NCBI GenBank assembly: GCA_036274615.1
Contig: DASUFK010000301.1
Coordinates: 1-27,326 of the forward strand
Direction of reading: 5' to 3'
Source of the DNA: FEN-1219 sp036274615
GTDB taxonomy: Bacteria > Pseudomonadota > Gammaproteobacteria > Steroidobacterales > Rariloculaceae
DNA: 27,326 bases
Position 1 is the first letter of the stretch; each line of letters opens with the position of its first letter. Shown one piece after another: positions 16,043-24,536 of the stretch. A program made the translations under genes and the position numbers. Under the pieces are notes generated by a model. It saw only the letters and a list, made by a program, of their open reading frames with translations. It was not told where the DNA came from and did no database searches.

Positions 16043-16741
16043 TCAGCTCGACTGCCAGCGATACCCCATTCCGTAAACGGTCTGAATCGCGTCGAACGTG
16101 GGGTCGAGCGCTAGGAATTTCGAGCGGATGCGCTTGATCTGCGAGGTGACGCTGCCGTCGTCGAGCACCGCGTTCGCCGCCGCCATGAGCTGCTCGCGGC
16201 TCCGCACGTGCCCGGGGTGCTGCGCGAGCGCATGCACGACCCAGAACTCCGTGAGCGTGAGGGGCACCGCCTGGCCTCGCCACTCGACGGTCATGCGGTC
16301 CCGGTCGAGCCGGAGCGAGCCCTGCTCGAGCCGCTCGCCTTCCGAGTCGTTCGCGCGCAGCGCCTCCGTGCGTCGAAACAACGCGGCGACGCGTGCGAGC
16401 AGGTGCTCGAGGCTCACGCGCTTGGTAAGGTAGTCGTCCGCGCCGAGGCGCAAGCCGGAGACGGCGTCCAACTCGCTCTCGCGGGCGGTGAGGAAGATGA
16501 TCGGCAGCTGGGCCGAGCGCGCACGCAGCTCCCGGCAGAGCTCGAAGCCGCCTTCGACCTCCGGCCCGAGGCTCACGTCGATGATCACGAGATCCGGGAA
16601 TCGATTTTCGAAGCCGGCGAGGGCTTCCTTACGCGTGGCATAGCCCGCCACGCGGTAGCCTTGGCGCCGGAGGCCGGCCAGGTAGTTGTCGCGGATCGCG
16701 ACGTCATCCTCGACGACGGCTACGAGCTTCGCAGACGACAT
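16043..16741 (-). CDS. pdsR: Response regulator, PdsR type (OmpR-like)
   Basis: A 232-residue regulator with a receiver domain (acidic pair D12-D13 region, phospho-acceptor Asp55 in LVIIDVSLG, Thr in IIFLTARE, Lys107 in DDYLTKRVS) and a C-terminal winged-helix DNA-binding domain (LTLTEFWVVHALAQHPGHVRSREQLM, SQIKRIRSKF, VYGMGYRW). The strings EVEGGFELCRELRA, TARESELDAVSGLRLGADDYLTK and LTEFWVVHALAQHPGHVRSREQLM are those of the PdsR regulators found next to PdsS and sortase in other proteobacteria. ATG 16741 gives the expected N-terminus. No kinase is adjacent; the fitting partner is the PdsS-like kinase at 6939-8978. It is divergent from an OmpA-like lipoprotein. Its leader contains a 7-bp inverted repeat (16754-16760/16781-16787), which might be an autoregulatory site. 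Confidence 0.82.
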   Translation of the reverse strand: MSSAKLVAVVEDDVAIRDNYLAGLRRQGYRVAGYATRKEALAGFENRFPDLVIIDVSLGPEVEGGFELCRELRARSAQLPIIFLTARESELDAVSGLRLGADDYLTKRVSLEHLLARVAALFRRTEALRANDSEGERLEQGSLRLDRDRMTVEWRGQAVPLTLTEFWVVHALAQHPGHVRSREQLMAAANAVLDDGSVTSQIKRIRSKFLALDPTFDAIQTVYGMGYRWQSS

Positions 16742-16941
16742 CGTCCAATCTCGCGAGCCAACCGGTGCTGCCCAGGGCCGTGGCTCGAGACTTGGGCCGG
16801 CACCGCGGTCGTTGCGCCGCGGCGAGCGCCAAGCCCGCCGCGTGTTGCGTGGCTGGTTTTCAGGGTCAAGTCACGTTTCGTTCAGGATCGGTTTGGCATC
16901 ATACGCGCCCGTCTAGTAGGGGCGTTAAGGAGGACGGTTTT

Positions 16942-17622
16942 ATGGAGAGTAGGGGGATGTCGAGGATCGTAACGGCCGGGGTGGCGTGTCTCGTCGCGCT
17001 GTCGGCCTGCAGCACATTGGATCCTTACACGCGCGAGGAAAAGACCGCGCACGCTCAGCGGCAGGCCGTGATCGGTGCCGCGGCCGGTGCAGCGGTGGGC
17101 CTGATCACCGGCGACAGCTCCATGGAGCGCAAGAAGCGCGCGCTGGTGGGCGCCGGCTTGGGCGCTCTGGCCGGGGCGGGCGTCGGCAATTACATGGACA
17201 GGCAGGAAGCCAAGCTTCGAGCCGAGCTCGACAAGACCGGCGTGAGCGTTACCCGCATCGGCGACAACATCACGCTGAACATGCCGGGCAACATCACGTT
17301 CGCGACCAATAGCGCGGACCTCAACGCCGGCTTCTTCGAGGTGCTGAACTCCGTCGCCACGGTCTCGAACGAGTTCGAGCAGACGGTCATCGAGATCGCG
17401 GGGCATACGGACAATACCGGCAGCGAATCGTATAACCAGCAACTGTCGGAGCGGCGGGCCAATGCCGTGGCGGCCTACATGCGCACCCGCAGCGTCCGGG
17501 ACGATCGCATGATCACCGTCGGCGAGGGCTTGCGGCGGCCGATCGCGTCCAACAACACGGCGGAAGGGCGGCAGCAGAATCGCCGCGTCGAGATTACTTT
17601 CGTTCCGTTGACCGCCGGCTAA
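16942..17622 (+). CDS. OmpA-family outer membrane lipoprotein
   Basis: A 226-residue lipoprotein with signal peptide MESRGMSRIVTAGVACLVALSAC; lipobox LSAC puts the acylated Cys at residue 23. Next comes a glycine-zipper region (about 42-80; IGAAAGAAVGLITG and LVGAGLGALAGAGVGNYM), then a C-terminal OmpA peptidoglycan-binding domain (about 110-222) with NITFATNSADLN, IEIAGHTDNTGSESYNQQLSERRANAV and GRQQNRRVEI. It should tether the outer membrane to peptidoglycan, as YiaD-type proteins do. ATG 16942 is preceded by a strong AAGGAGG site; a longer open frame upstream lacks a signal peptide. It is divergent from pdsR. Known Pds loci include an OmpA-family protein (PdsO), but this sequence looks like the common YiaD-type lipoprotein, so that symbol is not applied. 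Confidence 0.9.
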   Translation: MESRGMSRIVTAGVACLVALSACSTLDPYTREEKTAHAQRQAVIGAAAGAAVGLITGDSSMERKKRALVGAGLGALAGAGVGNYMDRQEAKLRAELDKTGVSVTRIGDNITLNMPGNITFATNSADLNAGFFEVLNSVATVSNEFEQTVIEIAGHTDNTGSESYNQQLSERRANAVAAYMRTRSVRDDRMITVGEGLRRPIASNNTAEGRQQNRRVEITFVPLTAG

Positions 17623-17671
17623 GCGTCGAGCAGGGTCCGGCCGCTCTTGCGGTCCGGCCCGGCGCAAAACA

Positions 17672-17708
17672 AAGGGCGCATCGCAGTTGCGATGCGCCCT
17701 TCTTCTTT
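17672..17708. terminator. Bidirectional intrinsic terminator between ompA-like gene and rpoH
   Basis: GGGCGCATCGCA (17674-17685) and TGCGATGCGCCC (17688-17699) form a perfect 12-bp stem with a two-base centre. It is followed by TTCTTCTTT on the plus strand and preceded by an A-rich run that reads as a T-rich tail on the minus strand. The position between two convergent genes suits termination from both sides. Confidence 0.85.
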
Positions 17709-17729
17709 GCGGCCTCCGAGGGGTAGACC

Positions 17730-18599
<870 letters not shown>

Positions 18600-18625
18600 C
18601 GTTCCATACCTCCCGGTGCCGGATG

Positions 18626-18652
18626 TTAGCACTCGACCACTTAGAGTGCTAA
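18626..18652. promoter_or_regulatory. CIRCE element (HrcA operator) upstream of rpoH
   Basis: TTAGCACTC-N9-GAGTGCTAA is present without a single mismatch to the CIRCE consensus. It sits in the 101-bp gap between ftsX and rpoH, ending 27 bases before the rpoH ATG. CIRCE is the binding site of HrcA, which usually represses groESL and dnaK operons and needs GroEL for activity. Chance occurrence of a perfect 18-base match is very unlikely. Confidence 0.95.
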
Positions 18653-18700
18653 CAACCGGTTCCGTTCCCGGGCGGCCGTGCGGCTCTACCGCCCAGACTC

Positions 18701-19630
18701 CTAGGTCGGCTCGATGGCGCGGAGGTGCCGGGCGGTCGCGAGGCCCGCGCCGACCCAGCCGAGCAGCCCCCCGCCGGCCAGCAGGCTCAGGAGCTCCGAG
18801 AGAGACAGCCCGCTAAGCGCGAAATCGCCGCCATAAAGGCCCGCGAGCGTCCGGACGGGGGCGGCCAGCAGCGCCAAGGTCGCCGCGATCACGACGGCGG
18901 CGACGACCGCGCCGCCGAGCCCATAGCAGAGACCCAGGTAGAGGAACGGCCGGCGAACAAAGCCGTCGCTGCCGCCCACCAGCTTGATGACCTCGATCTC
19001 CACCCGGCGTTGGTTGATCTCGAGCCGGATCGTGTTGCCCACGACCATCGCAACCGCCGCCCCGAGCAGAACGGTTGCCACGTTCACCACCCGCCCGGCG
19101 AGCGCCAGAATCGCCCGCAGCCGGGCGACCCAGGCGGTGTCCACCCGTACCACGTCCACTTCCGGCAGCGCGCGAACCGCGGCCGCCACGGCCTCGACGT
19201 CGGCATCGAGGCCGCTCGCCGGGCGGATCACGAGCGCGTCGGGGAGCGGGTTGCCGTCCAGCCCCGCGAGCGCCTCGCCGAGCCCCGAGCGCTCGCGAAA
19301 GTCAGCGAGAGCGGAGGCCCGGTCCACGAGGCGTGCTTCCGCGACGTCGTCCCGGGCCTCGATCTCGCGGGATAACGCCCGCGCGCGGTCCGCAGTTACG
19401 TCGATTTTCAGATAGGCCGTGAAGTCGGCGGCGTTTTGCCACGATGCGCTGACGGCGCCGAGATTGCTCACGAGCACCCTGAGGCCCGCGGGCAGGGCGA
19501 GCGCAATCGCGATCACGAGCAAGGTCATGACGGTCGCGAGCGGCTGCCCGGCGAGCCGCCGGACGGACCCGGAGAGGCTTTGCCGGTGAAGATCCAGGTA
19601 GCGCATGGGCGCGCCCGTCCAGGTGCTCAT
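18701..19630 (-). CDS. ftsX: Cell division protein FtsX
   Basis: A 309-residue membrane protein with the FtsX layout: a short cytoplasmic N-terminus (YLDLHRQSLSGSVRRLAGQPLATV), first helix at about 35-52, a periplasmic domain (about 55-170; DFTAYLKIDVTADRARALSREIEARDDVAEARLVDRASALADF), and three C-terminal helices (about 175-200, 225-255, 275-300) with the conserved NTIRLEINQRRVEIEVIKLVGGSDGFVRRPFLYLG. With FtsE it forms an ABC-type complex that controls peptidoglycan hydrolases at the septum. Its ATG overlaps the ftsE stop by four bases (ATGA). Confidence 0.95.
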   Translation of the reverse strand: MSTWTGAPMRYLDLHRQSLSGSVRRLAGQPLATVMTLLVIAIALALPAGLRVLVSNLGAVSASWQNAADFTAYLKIDVTADRARALSREIEARDDVAEARLVDRASALADFRERSGLGEALAGLDGNPLPDALVIRPASGLDADVEAVAAAVRALPEVDVVRVDTAWVARLRAILALAGRVVNVATVLLGAAVAMVVGNTIRLEINQRRVEIEVIKLVGGSDGFVRRPFLYLGLCYGLGGAVVAAVVIAATLALLAAPVRTLAGLYGGDFALSGLSLSELLSLLAGGGLLGWVGAGLATARHLRAIEPT

Positions 19631-20298
19631 GCGGCCTTGCCGCCATCGGTCGCGAGCTGGCCATTGATCAGCTGGAGCCGCCGATGCGGCATGCCCTCCA
19701 TGAGCTCGAGGTCGTGGGTGGCGATGAGCAGCGTGACGCCGACCTCGTTGAAGCGCGCGAAGAGCCGCATGACTTCGCGCGACAGCTCGGGGTCGAGGTT
19801 GCCGGTGGGCTCGTCGGCTATCAGCACGTCGGGCCGGCCGGCGACCGCGCGTGCGATTCCCACGCGCTGTTGCTCGCCGGTCGACAGCGTGATGGGCGCG
19901 TGCGTCTCGCGGCCGAGCAGCCCGACCTGATCGAGCGCGGCGCGGACGCGGCGCTCGATCTCGCGCCGAGTTGCGCCCGCGATCACGAGCGGCAGTGCGA
20001 CGTTGTCGAACACGGAGCGGTCGTGGAGCAGCTTGTGGTCCTGGAACACCACGCCGAGCCGTTGGCGGTATGCGGGGATCTTGCGGCGCGGCAGGCGCGC
20101 GGTGTTCTGATTGTTGACGAGCACCGTGCCGCGTGTGGGGCGCTCGATGAGCGCCACGAGCCGGAGCAAGGTGCTCTTGCCGGCGCCCGACGGCCCGGTC
20201 AGGAACGCCAGCTCGCCGCGCTCGAGCCTGAACGTGACGCCGGACAGCGCTTCGCGCCCGTTCGGATAGCGCTTGTAGACGTTGTCGAAGCGGATCAC
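19627..20298 (-). CDS. ftsE: Cell division ATP-binding protein FtsE
   Basis: A 223-residue ABC ATPase: Walker A GPSGAGKST (35-43), Q-loop VVFQDHKLL, signature LSTGEQQRVGIARA (variant of LSGGQ), Walker B VLIADEPTGNLDPELS, and the H-loop in LIATHDLEL. It begins MIRFDNVYKRYPNGREALSG, as FtsE proteins do. It partners FtsX in the divisome. Four-base overlaps join it to ftsY upstream and ftsX downstream, so the three are tightly coupled. Confidence 0.97.
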   Translation of the reverse strand: MIRFDNVYKRYPNGREALSGVTFRLERGELAFLTGPSGAGKSTLLRLVALIERPTRGTVLVNNQNTARLPRRKIPAYRQRLGVVFQDHKLLHDRSVFDNVALPLVIAGATRREIERRVRAALDQVGLLGRETHAPITLSTGEQQRVGIARAVAGRPDVLIADEPTGNLDPELSREVMRLFARFNEVGVTLLIATHDLELMEGMPHRRLQLINGQLATDGGKAA

Positions 20299-21248
20299 GC
20301 CGTTCGCTCGCCGATCAGTGCGCGCACGTAGTCGTCGGCGCGGAACTCGTCGAGGTCGTCCACGCCTTCCCCCACCGCGACGAAGCGAATCGGCACGCGG
20401 AGCTCGCGCGCGATGCCGAGCAGAATTCCGCCCTTTGCGGTGCCGTCGAGCTTGGTGATCGCGAGTCCGGTTACGCCGAGCCGCTCGTGGAACTTGCGCG
20501 CCTGCGTGAGCGCGTTCTGTCCCTGGCTCGCGTCGAGCACGAGCAGAACCTCATGCGGTGCCGTCGCATCGAAGCGCGAGGTGATCCGCTTGATCTTGTC
20601 GAGCTCGTCCATGAGCCCGCTCGCGGTATGCAGCCGGCCGGCGGTGTCGGCGAGCACCACGTCGACGTTGCGAGCGCGCGCGGCCACGAGCGCGTCGTGC
20701 ACGACGGCGGCCGGATCGGCGCCGGGCGCCTGCGCCACCACGGGAACGCCGGCGCGGCGGCCCCACTCCTGCAGCTGCTCCACCGCGGCCGCGCGAAACG
20801 TGTCGGCGGCGGCGAGCAGCACGGAGAAGCCGGCCGACTTGAGCCGTTGCGCGAGCTTGCCCACCGTGGTGGTCTTGCCGGTGCCGTTGACGCCGACGGC
20901 GAGAATGACGAACGGCTTGCGCGCCCGATCGATTGCGAGCGGCGCCTCGACGGTGCGCATGAGGCCGACGGCCGTGTCGCGCAGCAGCTCGACGGCCGGC
21001 GCAGCCTTGCGCCGATTCCGCGCTCGCATCTCGTCGAGTAGCCACTCGGTGGCATCGACGCCCACGTCGGCCGTGAGCAGACGCGTCTCGAGCTCCTCCA
21101 CCGTGTCGTCGTCGAGGGGCCGCTGCGCGATCCCGAGCAAATCGCCGGTGAGCCACGCGGTGCCGCGGTTGATGCGCGCCTTGAGCTTCGCAAAGAAGCC
21201 GGAGCTCGACGCGGCTTTCGGGTCGGGTTTGGTCGGGTCGGCGGCCAT
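20295..21248 (-). CDS. ftsY: Signal recognition particle receptor FtsY
   Basis: The 317-residue GTPase brings ribosome-SRP complexes to the membrane. The N domain (about 20-100) precedes the G domain, with P-loop GVNGTGKTTTVGKLA (from 119), the FsVLLAAADTFRAAAVEQL insertion box, DTAGRLH, and TKLDGTAKGGILLGI; it ends FVAVGEGVDDLDEFRADDYVRALIG. The long acidic A domain of E. coli FtsY (497 residues) is reduced here to about 20 residues, as is common outside the enterics. It is the first gene of ftsY-ftsE-ftsX-rpoH and divergent from rsmD, with 56 bp between the starts. Confidence 0.97.
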   Translation of the reverse strand: MAADPTKPDPKAASSSGFFAKLKARINRGTAWLTGDLLGIAQRPLDDDTVEELETRLLTADVGVDATEWLLDEMRARNRRKAAPAVELLRDTAVGLMRTVEAPLAIDRARKPFVILAVGVNGTGKTTTVGKLAQRLKSAGFSVLLAAADTFRAAAVEQLQEWGRRAGVPVVAQAPGADPAAVVHDALVAARARNVDVVLADTAGRLHTASGLMDELDKIKRITSRFDATAPHEVLLVLDASQGQNALTQARKFHERLGVTGLAITKLDGTAKGGILLGIARELRVPIRFVAVGEGVDDLDEFRADDYVRALIGERTA

Positions 21249-21304
21249 CTCGAGAGCGTTACGGCGAAGAAGGTTTGGCGGGAAAGTTTGTTAGTGTTGC
21301 GCAC

Positions 21305-21877
21305 ATGGCAAAGCGCAGCAACGCCCGGCGCGAGCTGCCGGGCAGCGTCCGCATCATCGCCGGCGAATGGCGCGGCAGGCGAGTGCCGATCGTTCCCGGC
21401 ACGGACGTGCGGCCCACGCCCGATCGCGTCCGCGAGACGCTGTTCAACTGGCTCATGCACACGATCGCGGGCGCGAAGTGCCTCGATCTCTACGCGGGCA
21501 CCGGTGCGCTCGGCTTCGAGGCGCTGTCGCGGGGCGCGGCGGAGGCATGGTTCGTGGAGCAGGACCCGGCGCTCGTCGACGCGCTGGCCGCGCAAGCGGA
21601 AGTCTTCGACGTGCGGCCGCGGATCGTGCGGCAGAACGTCGAGTCGTTGCTTCGCGGCCGCCCGCCGGGGCGCTTCGACGTCGTGTTCCTCGATCCTCCG
21701 TATGTCGAGCCCATCGAGCCTCTGCTCGACCTGTTGCCGCCCTGGCTCACGCCGGAGGGCGTGGTTTACGTCGAACGCGCTTCGGATTCAGGCCTCCTCG
21801 AGGTGCCTCGCGCGCACTGGTGGAAGCGCGGCCGCGCGGGCGCCGTCGAGTTCGGGCTGCTCCGGTACGACGTATGA
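21305..21877 (+). CDS. rsmD: 16S rRNA (guanine-966-N2) methyltransferase
   Basis: A 190-residue SAM-dependent methyltransferase. RIIAGEWRGRRVPIVPGTDVRPTPDRVRETLFNWL is the RsmD signature. Motif I is DLYAGTGALGFEALSRGA (61-78), and the catalytic DPPY is at 130-133. It modifies G966 of 16S rRNA. ATG 21305 fits the family N-terminus (MAKRSNARRELPGSVRIIAG); a TTG start at 21275 is less likely. It is divergent from ftsY, as in E. coli, and is followed after 58 bp by coaD. Confidence 0.95.
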   Translation: MAKRSNARRELPGSVRIIAGEWRGRRVPIVPGTDVRPTPDRVRETLFNWLMHTIAGAKCLDLYAGTGALGFEALSRGAAEAWFVEQDPALVDALAAQAEVFDVRPRIVRQNVESLLRGRPPGRFDVVFLDPPYVEPIEPLLDLLPPWLTPEGVVYVERASDSGLLEVPRAHWWKRGRAGAVEFGLLRYDV

Positions 21878-21935
21878 ACGGGCTCCGGGCGAAGGCTACA
21901 ATGCCGGCTCTACCTCTACGCCGGGCGCTCGCGAA

Positions 21936-22421
21936 GTGAAGATTGGCGCAATGTATCCGGGCACGTTCGACCCGATCACTCGCGGTCACGAGGAGCTCGT
22001 GCGACGCTGCGTGCGGCTCTTCGACCGGGTGGTCGTCGCGATCGCGGCGAGCCCGAAGAAGGCGCCGCTGTTCCCGCTCGAAGACCGCGTGGCGCTCGCG
22101 AGCGAGGTGCTCCGCGATCTGCCGGAGGTTTCGGTCACGGGTTATCAAGGGCTCACGGTCGACTTCGCGCGCAAGAACGGCTTCAAGGCGATCATTCGCG
22201 GACTGCGCGCTGTCTCCGACTTCGAGTACGAGTTCCAGCTCGCGACGATGAACCGTCATCTCACCGAGGGCGTGGAGACGATATTCCTCACCCCGGGCGA
22301 GCAGCACACGTTCATCTCGTCGAGCCTCGTGCGCGAGATCGCCGAGTTCGGCGGCGACGTGAGCCCATTCGTGCATCCGCTGGTGGCCGAGCGGTTGAAG
22401 GCGAAGTTCGCGAAGAAATGA
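21936..22421 (+). CDS. coaD: Phosphopantetheine adenylyltransferase
   Basis: This 161-residue enzyme catalyses the penultimate step of coenzyme A synthesis, joining AMP to 4'-phosphopantetheine. The nucleotidyltransferase motif YPGTFDPITRGH includes Thr10 and His18. Other family strings are FPLEDRVALASEVL, IIRGLRAVSDFEYEFQLATMNRHL and the C-terminal FISSSLVREIAEFGGDVSPFV. GTG 21936 gives the same distance to the motif as in E. coli CoaD; ATG 21951 would remove the first beta strand. The stop overlaps the ggt start (ATGA). Confidence 0.96.
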   Translation: MKIGAMYPGTFDPITRGHEELVRRCVRLFDRVVVAIAASPKKAPLFPLEDRVALASEVLRDLPEVSVTGYQGLTVDFARKNGFKAIIRGLRAVSDFEYEFQLATMNRHLTEGVETIFLTPGEQHTFISSSLVREIAEFGGDVSPFVHPLVAERLKAKFAKK

Positions 22422-24229
22422 GCGCGCCGAACCCACGCCACCGCGGCCTTTTCCACCGCCGAGCTTCCTCGCCGGCCCGCCGGGCGGTCGCGCTCGCGGC
22501 TGCGGCGATCGTGCTCGCCATCGGCGCGCACGACGCGGCAGCGCAGACGGCGCGCGCCGCGCCGCGTCAGGCCGCGCCCGTGCGCGCTTCCACGCAGATG
22601 GTGGTCACCGCCAACCCGCTCGCGTCCGCCGCCGGCATCGAGATCTTGCGCGCCGGCGGCAACTCGGTGGACGCGGCGATCGCGGTGCAGCTCGTGCTGT
22701 CGCTCGTCGAGCCGCAATCGTCCGGCATCGGCGGCGGCGCGTTCATGTTGCACTTCGGACCACCGCGCGCCGGCGGCGAGCCGGCGCTCACGGCTTACGA
22801 GGGCCGCGAGACCGCGCCCGCGGCCGCCACTCCCGACATGTTCCTCGCCGACAACGGCCGCGCCGCGTCGTTCGGCAATGTCGGCGTCGGCGGGCTCGGC
22901 GTCGGCGTTCCGGGCGTGCTCAGAATGCTCGAGCTCGCGCATCGGGAGCACGGGCGTTTGCCGTGGAAGGATCTCTTCGCGCCGGCGATCAAGCTCGCGG
23001 ACGACGGCTTCGAGATCTCGCCGCGCCTCTTCTCGCTGCTGAACGGCTTCAAGCGATTCGCGCGCGGCGAGCGCTTCCGCAGCTATTTCTACGACGCCGC
23101 CGGCGAGCCTCACCCCGTGGGCTATCGGCTCAAGAATCCTGAGTACGCGGCCACGCTGCGGCTGCTCGCGGACCGCGGCGCCGAGCCGTTCTACTCGGGC
23201 GAGCTCGCGGCCGCGATCGCCAAGGAGGTCAGCGGCAACTCCGTTCGCGCCGGCCGCATGACGCTCGAAGACCTCAAGAGCTACAAGGCTCGCGAGTCGG
23301 CGCCGCTCTGCACGCCGTACCGGCAGTGGCGCGTGTGCGGCCCGCAGCTGCCGTCGTCGGGCGGCGTGACCACGCAAGAGATCCTGGGCACGTTGAGCGC
23401 GTTCGAGCTCGGCGAGCTCCGCGACGACCCCGTCACCGCGATCCACCTGATTGCCGAGGCGAGCCGGCTCGCGTTCGCGGACCGCAATCTCTACCTCGGC
23501 GATCCTGCCTTCGTGCCCGCGCCGGTAGCGGCGATGCTGCAGCCCGAGTACCTCGAGCGGCGCGCCGCGCTCATCGATTACAAGAAGGCGCTGCCGTCGG
23601 TGCAGGCCGGCAATCCTGCGCCCGCGGTAGCGTGGAGCTTCGCGTCGAGCGGCCCGTCGGAGAAGCCCTCGACGAGCCACTTCTCGATCGTGGACCGCTT
23701 CGGCGGCGCGGTCGCGATGACCACGAGCGTGCAAGGCACGTTCGGCAGCCAACTGATGGTCGGCGGCTTCCTACTCAACAATCAGCTCACGGACTTCGAG
23801 TACCAGCCCACCGTCGACGGCAAGCCCGTGGCCAACCGGATCGAGGCCGGCAAGCGGCCGCTGTCGAGCATGGCGCCCACTTTCGTGCTCGACGAGCAGG
23901 GCCGGCCGCGGCTGCTCGTGGGCTCGCCCGGCGGCACGCGCATCATCGGCTTCGTGGCGGAGGCGATCATCGGCGTCGTGGACTGGAAGCTCGACGTCCA
24001 GCAGGCCGTCGCCGCCCCGCATTTCCTAGCCGAGGACGGTCCCATCGAGCTCGAGCAAGGCACCGACGTCGCGTCACGGCAGGCGGCGCTCGAAAAGCTC
24101 GGCCACACCGTCGCGGTGCGCGACATGAACAGCGGCCTCCACGCGATCGCCATCGACTACACACGCGACGGCCGCGTGCTCTGGGGCGGCGTCGACCCCC
24201 GCCGCGAAGGCGTCGCCCTCGGCGACTGA
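22418..24229 (+). CDS. ggt: Gamma-glutamyltransferase
   Basis: A 603-residue periplasmic N-terminal-nucleophile hydrolase that cleaves gamma-glutamyl bonds, as in glutathione. An arginine-rich N-terminus is followed by a hydrophobic core (about 24-38) and a probable cut near HDAAAQ. The large-subunit part has MVVTANPLASAAGIEILRAGGNSVDAAIA and SGIGGGAFMLHF. The self-cleavage site and nucleophile is Thr419 in STSHFSIVDRFGGAVAMTTSV, followed by GFLLNNQLTDF and SPGGTRIIGFV, where the second residue pair is GT rather than the usual GS or GA. The ATG overlaps the coaD stop by four bases, an unusual coupling. The 3' end is followed after 21 bp by a 282-bp inverted-repeat element. Confidence 0.94.
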   Translation: MSAPNPRHRGLFHRRASSPARRAVALAAAAIVLAIGAHDAAAQTARAAPRQAAPVRASTQMVVTANPLASAAGIEILRAGGNSVDAAIAVQLVLSLVEPQSSGIGGGAFMLHFGPPRAGGEPALTAYEGRETAPAAATPDMFLADNGRAASFGNVGVGGLGVGVPGVLRMLELAHREHGRLPWKDLFAPAIKLADDGFEISPRLFSLLNGFKRFARGERFRSYFYDAAGEPHPVGYRLKNPEYAATLRLLADRGAEPFYSGELAAAIAKEVSGNSVRAGRMTLEDLKSYKARESAPLCTPYRQWRVCGPQLPSSGGVTTQEILGTLSAFELGELRDDPVTAIHLIAEASRLAFADRNLYLGDPAFVPAPVAAMLQPEYLERRAALIDYKKALPSVQAGNPAPAVAWSFASSGPSEKPSTSHFSIVDRFGGAVAMTTSVQGTFGSQLMVGGFLLNNQLTDFEYQPTVDGKPVANRIEAGKRPLSSMAPTFVLDEQGRPRLLVGSPGGTRIIGFVAEAIIGVVDWKLDVQQAVAAPHFLAEDGPIELEQGTDVASRQAALEKLGHTVAVRDMNSGLHAIAIDYTRDGRVLWGGVDPRREGVALGD

Positions 24230-24250
24230 CCGCGCACCCGTGCCATCCCG

Positions 24251-24532
24251 TCCCTGAGCCGCGGCGAGCGGCGTATGGGCCCTCTGCCGCGGCACGCGAC
24301 TTCGCCGGCCTTCGGCCGGTTCCCTCGCCACGGCGCGTTCGCCGGGGTCCGGCCCGCGGTCGTTCGCTCGTGTCGCGAGTAGAGAAGTCAGTGCCGCCGC
24401 GGATCCGGATGCTCGCCTATCGGCTCGCACCCGGGCGCTGCGCGCCCGGGCTCCGCGGCTCTCGGCGCTGTGGCTCGGCGGTCGCTATCGCCGCGGCAGA
24501 GGGCACACACGCCGCTCGCCGCGGCTCAGGGA
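24251..24532. repeat. 282-bp MITE-like element with 43-bp imperfect inverted ends
   Basis: Positions 24251-24293 and 24490-24532 are inverted copies matching at 41 of 43 bases (core GAGCCGCGGCGAGCGGCG). Inside are further hairpins: CCGGCC/GGCCGG at 24305-24319 and a 9-bp stem CCCGGGCGC/GCGCCCGGG at 24430-24450. No plausible gene is seen, so this 307-bp gap between ggt and mutM (24230-24536) holds only this element. It begins 21 bp after the ggt stop and ends 4 bp before the mutM stop codon. It looks like a non-autonomous mobile repeat and may also stop transcription from both convergent genes. A target-site duplication was not found. Confidence 0.82.
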
Positions 24533-24536
24533 TGTC

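Noticed and set aside
16942..17622. Assignment of the OmpA-like lipoprotein as PdsO
   Set aside because: The sequence follows the common YiaD-type lipoprotein pattern, and adjacency to pdsR alone does not justify the name.
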